The translations under genes were made by a program, and so were the position numbers. A model generated the notes under the pieces. The model made no database searches. It had not been told where the DNA came from and saw only the letters and a list, made by a program, of their open reading frames with translations. Below are positions 1-7,033 of a DNA stretch of 8,091 nucleotides, in pieces. This DNA is from JBKHBT01 sp046542255. Its GTDB lineage: Bacteria; UBP14; UBA6098; JBKHBT01. The DNA lies in the NCBI GenBank assembly GCA_046542255.1, contig JBKHBT010000127.1, positions 1 through 8,091 on the forward strand, in the 5' to 3' direction. Position 1 is the first letter of the stretch. Each line of letters begins with the position of its first letter.

Positions 1-52
1 TTAGAGCTTGTCTATATAAAAATCAGTGAGTTACGATGTTTTTCAGGGGGGA

Positions 53-2431
53 CTATTTAACCAATACAACTCGCGAAAACTCTGTAACTCTGCCAGAATC
101 AAAAAGAATGAAATATACTCCTGATTTCACATTATCGCCATTCTCGGTTTTCCCATCCCAGTAGAAAAGGCGGCTACCCGGTATAATATTACCCGATGCG
201 ATAGAGCGGATTTTCTTTCCAGCTAAATTATAGGCCGATAGTTCATAATCACCTCGAATCTTAGAATCTATCATGATCGATAGTCTGCTATTAAAGGGAT
301 TTGGAGATGTTTCCATGGCAATCATTTCGGGCTTTATAGCATTTTGTTTTGTTTGTTGAATCCCCTCTATCAAGCCGGATTCATAGACATCGATATGTTT
401 ATTATAGAGCAGGATATCTTCATAGCTATGGCGAGTACCGCCGGGGAAATTAACCACCAGCGAATCGGCCATTTCATGAGAACCCACTCCGAAATGCATC
501 GTTCTGCTGTCCATGCATCCTTCAGTGCCAGTATTGCCCTGAATAACTCGCGAAATAATTTTGCCATCAGGAAGATAAAGCCTTGCCTGCGTTCCGTATG
601 CAAAATGATTATTCGTTGTTATGTCGCACCATGCATCGACCTTTATCGCACTATTTCCTTCGGCAGCGGTTTTGTTTTCCCAGAGCTGCAAACCGCCAGA
701 TGCCGAAACCACCAGGTCGAGGTCGAAATCATTGTCATAGTCGCTCCAGCCGGCACCCCAGCCATTATCGCCCCAGATGCCAGTTTCATAATCGGCGGGT
801 GTAAATGTGCCATCGCCATTGCCCCGATAGATGAAATTGCGATAGCCATCATAGACATCTGCAAAAAATACATCGAGATTGCCATCATTATCGAAATCAC
901 CGACTGCGGGATTAGAATGGGTTTCATAATATGTGATGCCAGACTCTGGGAATATATCGGTGAAGGTACCATCGCCATTATTCCTGAAAATATATGATTT
1001 ATCGGAATCGCTTATAAATCGTGGATGTGCGAGATTGGCAGCGATGATATCAAAATCTCCATCATTATCGAAATCACACCATACCGAGCCTATGGTATGG
1101 CCATACCAGCCTGCATTATTTTCGCCAGCTATTCCGGCTTCGACAGCCCTTTCTGTGAAAGACCCATCGCCATTATTTTCCAGCAATAGATTTCTCTCGA
1201 GGCGATAGCGGCTAATGTAAATATCCATATCGCCATCAACATCATAGTCGCAGAAATGTACGCCTCTGCTGTATGCAGCTTCGGAGACCTCCGAAGGTAA
1301 AGTAGCTGTTATATCTTCGAAATATTCGCCATCGACATTTCTATATACATGGTCGGGATAATAAATTGGATCGCCATCATTCCAGTTCTCGGAATATGAA
1401 ATATAAAGGTCGAGCCATCCATCGCCGTCTATGTCTCCGAATGCGCCGCAATTTCTATTTCCAGAATGTTCTGCAAAGCCCCATTCTTCTGTAACTTCGG
1501 TAAATGTTCCATCGGTATTGTTTTCCCAAAGCCTGATTGGTGCGGTTGCTGTAACTGCATCGAGATATCCATCACCTGTAAAATCGCCGAAAGATGTCTT
1601 ATTTCCAAAATTAAAATCCGAATATGTGAATGTGCCATCGCCATTATTGATATATAGCTTGCCCTGGCAGATTAAATCATCATCGCCATCATTATCGATG
1701 TCTGCGAAAGCTACTGTTCTTCCACCACTGGTAAGTCCGGCTTCTGAAGCGATATTTTCAAAAGTCTTCACTGTATCGATATCGAAATATCTTCCAAAGC
1801 ATCTAACTTTGTATGGAATATAGTTTTCTCCATCCCAAACACCGAGCCATTGTCCATCTGAAGAAGAATATAAATAAGAAACCGGGTGGACAGGATTATT
1901 GGCGATCGCCATAAATGGAGGCCCGGATGCCGTAACTCGCCTTCCAACATGGAAAAATTCATAAGCAGGCACATACAGGCCGTGGCCATGGACATCATTT
2001 AGATTATAGAAATACCAGCCCGAAGATGATCCGCATTCAAGGTCATATGGCGGAAGTAGATCATTATCTGCATCGGGAATATGCGAGAAATTGCCCCAAA
2101 TATGCATTTCAACGGAACCAGGCCCTTCTCGAAGATAGACAGCAATCATATATATGCTACATGGATGTTCCGGCATGAATCGAATTGCCTCAGCATCGCC
2201 GGGAACCAGTTCAGCATATGAACCGAGCATGGAATTATTGTCGTAATACAGCTCGCAAGTATCGGTAAACATAGATTCAGTAGCAGAAGATACTCGCAAA
2301 AGCTCAGCATCTTGATAGATAATGTCATCAGGAATTATCTTTCCAGTAGGGTTTTCTGTCGAAAATTCGACATCTACATTTGTAGCCAAAATTAGATTGA
2401 TTGAAATAAAAATCATGATAAAGTAATGCAT
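53..2431 (-). CDS. Secreted FG-GAP/VCBS repeat protein with ASPIC/UnbV-like domain and FlgD-Ig-like C-terminal sorting domain
   Basis: The 792-residue product is probably exported; its substrate or partner is unknown. A hydrophobic start (residues 1-16, possible cleavage after ILA) looks like a signal peptide. Residues about 25-215 form an N-terminal region with four Cys (59, 91, 133, 211), which I infer to be a beta-sandwich. Residues about 220-590 hold seven calcium-loop motifs of DxDxDG type, at 244-253, 283-292 (degenerate), 333-342, 395-404, 453-462, 512-521 and 564-573, alternating with N-x-DGTFT-like segments. This is the FG-GAP/VCBS beta-propeller pattern. Residues about 595-682 match the ASPIC/UnbV pattern (GTQARLYLPDG, then MHFGVG, then LVVNFPGGTRHSY). 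Residues about 700-792 are a FlgD-Ig/type-A-like sorting domain with SPNPFN near its start and SGVYF near its end. Such domains direct secretion by a type IX-like route in Bacteroidota; in other phyla the route is less certain. The ATG start is supported by AGGAGG four bases upstream. Confidence 0.9.
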   Translation of the reverse strand: MHYFIMIFISINLILATNVDVEFSTENPTGKIIPDDIIYQDAELLRVSSATESMFTDTCELYYDNNSMLGSYAELVPGDAEAIRFMPEHPCSIYMIAVYLREGPGSVEMHIWGNFSHIPDADNDLLPPYDLECGSSSGWYFYNLNDVHGHGLYVPAYEFFHVGRRVTASGPPFMAIANNPVHPVSYLYSSSDGQWLGVWDGENYIPYKVRCFGRYFDIDTVKTFENIASEAGLTSGGRTVAFADIDNDGDDDLICQGKLYINNGDGTFTYSDFNFGNKTSFGDFTGDGYLDAVTATAPIRLWENNTDGTFTEVTEEWGFAEHSGNRNCGAFGDIDGDGWLDLYISYSENWNDGDPIYYPDHVYRNVDGEYFEDITATLPSEVSEAAYSRGVHFCDYDVDGDMDIYISRYRLERNLLLENNGDGSFTERAVEAGIAGENNAGWYGHTIGSVWCDFDNDGDFDIIAANLAHPRFISDSDKSYIFRNNGDGTFTDIFPESGITYYETHSNPAVGDFDNDGNLDVFFADVYDGYRNFIYRGNGDGTFTPADYETGIWGDNGWGAGWSDYDNDFDLDLVVSASGGLQLWENKTAAEGNSAIKVDAWCDITTNNHFAYGTQARLYLPDGKIISRVIQGNTGTEGCMDSRTMHFGVGSHEMADSLVVNFPGGTRHSYEDILLYNKHIDVYESGLIEGIQQTKQNAIKPEMIAMETSPNPFNSRLSIMIDSKIRGDYELSAYNLAGKKIRSIASGNIIPGSRLFYWDGKTENGDNVKSGVYFILFDSGRVTEFSRVVLVK

Positions 2432-2435
2432 AGAG

Positions 2436-2441
2436 CCTCCT
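2436..2441 (-). promoter_or_regulatory. Strong ribosome binding site of the FG-GAP/VCBS gene
   Basis: On the minus strand AGGAGG stands four bases before the ATG at 2431. It is among the best Shine-Dalgarno matches in the window. It fixes the start and suggests efficient translation of this long secreted protein. Confidence 0.75.
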
Positions 2442-2463
2442 CATATTGAATTAAATTTAGTGC

Positions 2464-2492
2464 AATATAAGTAAAGATAAGACCATTAGCAA
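2464..2492 (-). promoter_or_regulatory. Sigma70-like promoter of the FG-GAP/VCBS gene
   Basis: Reading leftward, TTGCTA (2492-2487) and TATATT (2469-2464) are separated by 17 bases. Transcription would start near 2457 and give a leader of about 26 bases holding the AGGAGG site. The -35 matches consensus at four of six positions and the -10 at five of six. This is a by-eye prediction in an AT-rich region. Confidence 0.5.
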
Positions 2493-2519
2493 GAATATTG
2501 CGTTTGAAGCCTAAATAAA

Positions 2520-2540
2520 AAATCAGAAAAAATCTGATTT
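2520..2540. repeat. Perfect 8-bp inverted repeat between the divergent promoters
   Basis: AAATCAGA (2520-2527) and TCTGATTT (2533-2540) flank a five-A loop. The repeat lies upstream of both predicted promoters: about 27 bases beyond the leftward -35 box and 14 bases before the rightward -35 box. Read leftward it is followed by a T-rich run, so it could be a weak intrinsic terminator, but the stem is AT-rich and no gene would need it there. A shared regulator site is the other option. Confidence 0.4.
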
Positions 2541-2554
2541 CTTTAAAATATTAC

Positions 2555-2583
2555 TTGAACTTTAAGGCATATGTATGTATAAT
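2555..2583 (+). promoter_or_regulatory. Sigma70-like promoter of the SH3/barrel gene
   Basis: TTGAAC (2555-2560) and a perfect TATAAT (2578-2583) are separated by exactly 17 bases. The expected transcription start is near 2590, giving a leader of about 48 bases before the preferred ATG at 2638. This is one of the two best promoter matches in the window, and it points at a gene that has no other upstream neighbour on its strand. Confidence 0.7.
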
Positions 2584-2600
2584 TAAGATAGTTAGTAGAA

Positions 2601-2616
2601 TTGAATGATCATTCAA
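2601..2616. repeat. 16-bp perfect palindrome in the leader of the SH3/barrel gene (possible operator)
   Basis: TTGAATGATCATTCAA is its own reverse complement with no spacer. It begins about 11 bases after the predicted transcription start, the usual position for a repressor operator that blocks elongation or initiation. It contains an in-frame ATG (2605), which argues that this ATG is not the real start. No binding family is recognised. Confidence 0.45.
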
Positions 2617-2637
2617 AATGAAATTATGAGAGATAAT

Positions 2638-4227
2638 ATGAGATATTTTCATTTTTTACTGTTTTTTATTATTGGTTTCGCATTCGGTGCAACTGGCATG
2701 GTTACCAGCGATGTCTTCATGTATAAGGGCATTGGTGATGATACCGATGTTATCAATATCATTCCCGAAGGCTCTTATGTCAAGATGCTATTTGCAAAAG
2801 ACGAATGGGCTTATGTCAAATACCAGAATACCAAAGGCAATGTGAAGCGCGAGAATATCGAGGTCATAGAAACACAAACCCTTCAGGTCAAAAGCGATAA
2901 AGATGTCCGTCTCTATGGAAAGCCTATGACGGAGTCCGAAACTATAAATATTCTAAAATATGGCGATGCAATAGATGTCATCGAAACCAGGGACGAGTTT
3001 CTGAAAGTCCAATCCGATGGCTTTAGCGGATGGATTATTGCAAAGAATATCCGTCCGCCAGAGGAAACATTATTGCCAAAAGACAAACTAATCCTGCCCG
3101 AAAATGAAACTGCTGAAACACAGGATACTAAAGAATTCTTTCTGCCCGACAGCATGAAAACCGATATGAAAATCCAGGCCAATTATGACACAACCATGTT
3201 AGATATAGTCGATGCAGAGCAACCGAAGCCTGATATAGACCTTACAATGCCTCCAACAGAAGCCTATGCTGATATAGAAGATCAAAGTGATGAAGATTTA
3301 CCATATGAATATTATCGCGTTCAGAGAGATTACGACCAGCAAGATGCCCCCAGGACTTCAGATGATTCAAATCTGGAGATAACATTGCCGGATGATGATT
3401 TCGATTCTGGACAAGCTCCTGATAGGACGCGCAATGAATCTTATTCGGAGCAGGATGGCTATCAGGAATATCCCGATGGCATCAAAGTCAAATCGGTAGA
3501 TACTGGTAATTCCAATCCTGCAAGCTATACCGATTATAGCTATTCTGGCCAGGTTGGATCAAATATGCATTATGTCCCACGTACAGGAGAAAACGAACCG
3601 GAAATATATACGGAAAGGCCCGTCTATTCAAGAGCATACAGCAAATACCGTACACATATCGGTTTCAAGGTCCTTGCCGGCACTATTGTATCTGTCTCCA
3701 ATGATTGGGGTGGGGACGATTTTCAGGATGATGCACTGTTCTATGGCGTGCAGACGGGCACTCGAATAGCCAGGACCGCTTCAGGACGATTTGGTTCGGT
3801 GCTTAGGGCTGCTTTCTATTTTAGCTACAATGGCTATATGGAAGACGAAATGCCTATAGAATATAATGTCAATGAATTTTACTATATCATACCCGTCTCT
3901 TTCGGTTTGAGCTATGACCTTTCAAATGATATAGCCATTACAAGCGGTATCGGAGTATCCGCAGTCCATCATCAGAAAGAATACTCATTATCATCCGATG
4001 ATGATTGGGATAATATGATAGATAAGACTTATCTTAGCCCAAATGCCTATGTCGAATTTAGCCTGGAGCTTACGCCTTTTATTATTTCAATCGGTGGCGA
4101 ATATCTTCAATGGAATTCGGATAATACAGAATTCGAAGTCGATGTAATAGGCAATGAAACTCCGCTACATGGCGAGCTGGAAAGACATTTATTTGGTGGT
4201 TATGGTTCGATTCGACTGGGTTTCTAG
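2638..4227 (+). CDS. Signal peptide, two SH3-like domains, acidic linker and C-terminal outer-membrane beta-barrel
   Basis: The predicted product is an envelope protein of 529 residues, counted from the ATG at 2638. That start places the hydrophobic signal peptide (residues 1-17, cleavage near AFG/AT) at the very N-terminus, and GAGAG lies five bases upstream as a weak ribosome site. In-frame ATGs at 2605 and 2626 would add 11 or 4 residues; the first lies inside a palindrome. Residues about 24-77 and 82-140 are two bacterial SH3-like units (the second has V-R-L-Y-x-K-P and a G-W-I end), a fold that often binds cell wall. Residues about 141-335 are a low-complexity linker rich in Asp, Glu, Pro, Ser and Tyr. 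Residues about 336-529 alternate polar and hydrophobic residues with many Gly and aromatics, and end in SIRLGF: the terminal Phe is typical of an outer-membrane barrel insertion signal. I infer an anchor joining outer membrane to peptidoglycan. Its partner and exact role are unknown. It is transcribed alone and converges with the operon at 4224. Confidence 0.85.
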   Translation: MRYFHFLLFFIIGFAFGATGMVTSDVFMYKGIGDDTDVINIIPEGSYVKMLFAKDEWAYVKYQNTKGNVKRENIEVIETQTLQVKSDKDVRLYGKPMTESETINILKYGDAIDVIETRDEFLKVQSDGFSGWIIAKNIRPPEETLLPKDKLILPENETAETQDTKEFFLPDSMKTDMKIQANYDTTMLDIVDAEQPKPDIDLTMPPTEAYADIEDQSDEDLPYEYYRVQRDYDQQDAPRTSDDSNLEITLPDDDFDSGQAPDRTRNESYSEQDGYQEYPDGIKVKSVDTGNSNPASYTDYSYSGQVGSNMHYVPRTGENEPEIYTERPVYSRAYSKYRTHIGFKVLAGTIVSVSNDWGGDDFQDDALFYGVQTGTRIARTASGRFGSVLRAAFYFSYNGYMEDEMPIEYNVNEFYYIIPVSFGLSYDLSNDIAITSGIGVSAVHHQKEYSLSSDDDWDNMIDKTYLSPNAYVEFSLELTPFIISIGGEYLQWNSDNTEFEVDVIGNETPLHGELERHLFGGYGSIRLGF

Positions 4228-4892
4228 TTTATCGGAATATAAAACCTAAAAAGAAAATTGATTGCATGTCCTTTAGGTATTACCTCATAGTCGATATCCT
4301 CACCCGATGATTTCCATTCACTGCTTTCGAAATTCGAAAATACATAGCTCCAATAGAACTTTAGTTCCATAGTTCCATCGAAATCATAGCCGATTCCTAC
4401 AGAAGGCTCTGTGTATAGGGCATCTGTATGGCCGAAAATTCCATTCAGGTTCGCAGTATCTGATTCAGCGATGGATGAGAATACAAATTTTCCGACATAA
4501 ATGGTCGTTCCTATGCTACCGTACCAATCACCGACAATCTTGCCCTTTCTGGCTTCGAAGAACATGCCACCCATCGCACCCCAAAATTCTGTTTCGCCGA
4601 TACCGTTATTCGAGCTTAGCGAACCACCAAAAATACGAAGCCCATATAGAGTAGATGGCGAAAGCTTGCCAAAAAAAGATAACCCATTAAGGGGCAGCGG
4701 TGCCGATACTGTTGAAAAACCATCGCCGCCATTGCGGTCATTCCAATATGTATCGTCTATATAGACTCTGCGATGAGTATATCCGACACCGAAATTTCTC
4801 TTGGGCTTTGGCTTCGGGTCTGGTTGATAGAAACGGTTCTGTGCGAAAGAAATTATCGGAATCATCAATATTATGAAAATTAGTCTTTTCAT
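4224..4892 (-). CDS. Small predicted outer-membrane beta-barrel protein, family not recognised
   Basis: The 222-residue product is not one I recognise. It starts with a clear signal peptide (basic MKR, hydrophobic core, SFA before Q18), so it is exported. A short Pro/Lys stretch (residues 24-32, PDPKPKPKR) follows. The rest (about 33-222) is made of alternating-residue segments rich in Gly, Phe, Tyr and Trp, as in an eight- to ten-stranded barrel. The last strand, about 209-220, ends FRFYIPIN rather than in Phe, so insertion into the outer membrane is likely but not certain; a soluble periplasmic beta-protein is the alternative. It is translationally coupled to murI, because its ATG shares one base with the murI stop (TAATG), and AAGG lies eight bases upstream (4904-4901). 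It is therefore probably co-expressed with the scpA operon as its last gene. Its stop codon interlocks with that of the convergent gene, leaving no room for a terminator between the two. Confidence 0.8.
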   Translation of the reverse strand: MKRLIFIILMIPIISFAQNRFYQPDPKPKPKRNFGVGYTHRRVYIDDTYWNDRNGGDGFSTVSAPLPLNGLSFFGKLSPSTLYGLRIFGGSLSSNNGIGETEFWGAMGGMFFEARKGKIVGDWYGSIGTTIYVGKFVFSSIAESDTANLNGIFGHTDALYTEPSVGIGYDFDGTMELKFYWSYVFSNFESSEWKSSGEDIDYEVIPKGHAINFLFRFYIPIN

Positions 4893-5722
4893 TATCTCAA
4901 CCTTATAAATCTTACTTCACCGATTTCATGCTTGAGGAATCTTTGGCCGACTTGCTTGAAATTCTTCGGCGCATCGCTGACTGTATAGATTATTTTACCA
5001 GCATCCTGGCATTTATTCTCGAGGCCGGTAGCATTAAGATAGTCGCGGATTTTAAGCACTGTCGATTCGGCAGAATCGATAAGCTTCACTCCATCACCCA
5101 TGACCCTTTGAATACTGCCTGTAATAAGTGGATAATGTGTACATCCCAGAATCAGAGTATCGATGCCTTTTTCTCGAATCTCGGCAAGATATACTTCGCC
5201 GACCTGGTCTGCAATTCTTCCGGTGAAACCTTCCTGCGCCAGAGCGACAAACAGTGGACATTGTTTGGCATATATCTCGGCATCTTTTTGAAGATTCCTT
5301 ATACTTCTTTGATATGAATTAGATTCGATTGTACCGGCAGTGCCAATAACACCTATCTTGTGATTAATACTGGCCTCGACAGATGCAGCAGCTCCCGGCT
5401 CGATAACGCCAATAAGCGGAATATCGACAAAGTCTTCGAGCACATCCATCGCAACAGAAGATGCTGTATTACATGCCACAACAAGCATCTTAATTCCATG
5501 AGTAAGCAGAAGCTCCGCATTCTGTTTGGCGAATTCGGTAACGATTTCTGGTGAACGCGGGCCATAAGGATATCTTGCTGTATCACCGAAATATATCAGG
5601 TTTTCATTTGGCAAGAATCTTTCGAATGCCCGAACGACAGTCAAGCCGCCGACTCCGCTATCGAATATTCCAATAGGTGCATCGCTTTTTATGCCTCTGG
5701 TATTTTTGCAATTAAGCATCAT
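4892..5722 (-). CDS. murI: Glutamate racemase
   Basis: The enzyme interconverts L- and D-glutamate without a cofactor in the cytoplasm, supplying the D-glutamate that MurD adds to the peptidoglycan stem peptide. Counted from the ATG at 5722, the protein has 276 residues, normal for the family. Family motifs are complete: FDSGVGG (20-26), FGDTARYPYG (45-54), ACNTAS with catalytic Cys84, and GCTHYP with catalytic Cys194. The two cysteines act as the opposing acid and base. The start is uncertain: a TTG at 5731 and a second ATG at 5719 are in frame, and none has a good ribosome site. All candidates overlap the end of the upstream pseudouridine synthase gene, so translation is probably coupled to it. 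Activity is well supported by the motifs. Confidence 0.95.
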   Translation of the reverse strand: MMLNCKNTRGIKSDAPIGIFDSGVGGLTVVRAFERFLPNENLIYFGDTARYPYGPRSPEIVTEFAKQNAELLLTHGIKMLVVACNTASSVAMDVLEDFVDIPLIGVIEPGAAASVEASINHKIGVIGTAGTIESNSYQRSIRNLQKDAEIYAKQCPLFVALAQEGFTGRIADQVGEVYLAEIREKGIDTLILGCTHYPLITGSIQRVMGDGVKLIDSAESTVLKIRDYLNATGLENKCQDAGKIIYTVSDAPKNFKQVGQRFLKHEIGEVRFIRLR

Positions 5723-6494
5723 TTCCGACAAGGCCCAGCTTTTCTTTCATTGTTTCGAGTTCATTATGAGTCATGGCGCGCCAATTTCCGGGGGCCAGTC
5801 CTTCCACGGTAATTGTGCCATATTCAAGGCGAACCAGCGATATGACAGGTGTCTGGAATTTATCGAATATCCTTCTCACCTCATGATATTTGCCTTCACT
5901 AACAGTTACGCGGACGAATTCGCCGCCGGGGCATTTTCCCAACTTTTTTATACGTATTGGCTTTGTTCTTTGATTATCAAGAAGCAGGCCTCTTCTTGCA
6001 CGCCTGATCTGTGATTGGTCCAAGTTTCCTTCCAGGCGCGCTTTGTAAACGCGCTCGATACCGTACTCGGGAAGTTCCATTCTTCTTGAGAATTCGCCAT
6101 CTGATGTAATAATCAAAAGCCCGGCAGTTTCGACATCTAAGCGGCCGACTGAAAAGATATGCCGATCTTTTGGCAACAGTTCATATATTGTTTTGTATTT
6201 GCTATCATCGATATGTGTGCAAACATATCCAATAGGTTTATTCAGGACCATATATATATGTTTGCTGGCAAATTCGACAATCTCGCCTTTTACCCTGACT
6301 GTTTCGACCGGGACATTCACCCGGCGGAATGGCCTCGTCTCTCGCTTGCCATCGACAGTTACTTTGCCGGATTTGATAATCCTCTCGGCCTCGCGGCGGG
6401 AGAATTGGCCGGTTCTCTGGAGGTATCTGTCCAATTGCAGAAATTTCTCATCGATTTTGACTTTTTTGAGTGATGTTTTCGAATGTTTTGGCAA
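5712..6494 (-). CDS. rluB: Ribosomal large/small subunit pseudouridine synthase of the RsuA/RluB family (probably RluB)
   Basis: The enzyme turns a specific uridine of rRNA into pseudouridine. The 260-residue protein has an N-terminal S4 RNA-binding domain (about 18-66, with SRREAERIIKSGKVTVDGK) and then the catalytic domain: LNKPIGYVCT at 84-93, VGRLDVETAGLLIITSDGE at 116-134 with the catalytic Asp120, and GKYHEVRRIF at 201-210. Position after scpAB favours RluB (23S rRNA), but the HEVRR segment also resembles RsuA/RluE, so the target base is open. The start is TTG. No ATG precedes the S4 domain in frame, and AGGA lies six bases upstream of the TTG, so TTG is well supported. The gene follows scpB after 14 bases and runs into murI. 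A 17-residue basic N-terminal tail precedes the S4 domain. Confidence 0.92.
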   Translation of the reverse strand: MPKHSKTSLKKVKIDEKFLQLDRYLQRTGQFSRREAERIIKSGKVTVDGKRETRPFRRVNVPVETVRVKGEIVEFASKHIYMVLNKPIGYVCTHIDDSKYKTIYELLPKDRHIFSVGRLDVETAGLLIITSDGEFSRRMELPEYGIERVYKARLEGNLDQSQIRRARRGLLLDNQRTKPIRIKKLGKCPGGEFVRVTVSEGKYHEVRRIFDKFQTPVISLVRLEYGTITVEGLAPGNWRAMTHNELETMKEKLGLVGNDA

Positions 6495-6500
6495 ATTATG

Positions 6501-6504
6501 TCCT
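6501..6504 (-). promoter_or_regulatory. Ribosome binding site that supports the TTG start of the pseudouridine synthase gene
   Basis: AAAGGA just after the scpB stop contains AGGA (6504-6501), six bases before the TTG at 6494. No ATG or GTG lies nearby in frame, so this site decides the start. Confidence 0.6.
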
Positions 6505-6508
6505 TTAT

Positions 6509-7033
6509 TTAGTCGAGTAGTTCTTTTAATTCACTAATCGTTGGGATATCTTCGATTCTGGAAAGGCCGAAATGCTTGAGGAATGATTTAGTAGTTCCCA
6601 AAAGATATGGCCTTCCGGGAGTATTCATTCTGGAAACCGGTGTGATAAAACCGAGTTTCATAAGCTGCCTTATCTGTTGAGCGCAATCTGTTCCGCGAAT
6701 TTTTTCGATATATTTTTTGGTAACCGGTTGTTCCATCGCAATGACTGCGAGCACCTCTATCATGCTTCGCGTGAGATGTGGATAGTTTTTCTCGGGAAAT
6801 GCTTGTTCGAGAAATTTCGAGAAGTCTGGAAGAGTATAGAGGGTATAGCCACCAGCAAGCTTTTTGATTCGGAATGTCCTTCCGGTTCTTTCATAGTCGC
6901 TATTTAATTGGCCCACAACCTCTGAAACCTGGTCTTTTGGGATATCGGCCACCTCGGCCAAAAGTTTGGATTGTATCGGCTCTGGCGATGCAAATATCAG
7001 TACTTCGATTATTTTTTTCTCATTGGTTTTCAT
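6509..7033 (-). CDS. scpB: Segregation and condensation protein B
   Basis: ScpB is the kite subunit that binds the kleisin ScpA and helps the SMC complex condense and segregate the chromosome in the cytoplasm. The 174-residue protein has the usual two winged-helix domains. The second is highly typical: LTRSMIEVLAVIAMEQPVT (87-105), then IRGTDCAQQIRQLMKLGFI (112-130), then GRPYLLGTT (140-148) and FLKHFGLSRIEDIP (151-164). The first lies in residues about 5-60. Length is normal for the family, without the long acidic tail seen in some members. The ATG overlaps the scpA stop by four bases (ATGA), so translation is coupled; no good ribosome site is seen. Conservation of this order with scpA makes the call secure. 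Confidence 0.95.
   Translation of the reverse strand: MKTNEKKIIEVLIFASPEPIQSKLLAEVADIPKDQVSEVVGQLNSDYERTGRTFRIKKLAGGYTLYTLPDFSKFLEQAFPEKNYPHLTRSMIEVLAVIAMEQPVTKKYIEKIRGTDCAQQIRQLMKLGFITPVSRMNTPGRPYLLGTTKSFLKHFGLSRIEDIPTISELKELLD

Noticed and set aside
1..52. Terminator after the secreted propeller gene
   Set aside because: The bases after the stop show a C-run and T-runs on the minus strand but no stem that pairs convincingly.
344..997. Long plus-strand open frame of about 217 codons inside the secreted propeller gene
   Set aside because: It is antisense to the repeat-coding region. Its Ile/Ala-rich low-complexity product simply mirrors the repeated GATGGC-type codons of the other strand, and no ribosome site or family motif supports it.
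1431..1823. Plus-strand open frame opposite the first calcium loops
   Set aside because: It is a shadow of the repeats on the minus strand, with no recognisable domain and no ribosome site.
2605..2637. Upstream ATGs at 2605 and 2626 as the start of the SH3/barrel gene
   Set aside because: They have no ribosome site and would place up to 11 extra residues, including acidic ones, before the signal peptide. The first also lies inside the leader palindrome.
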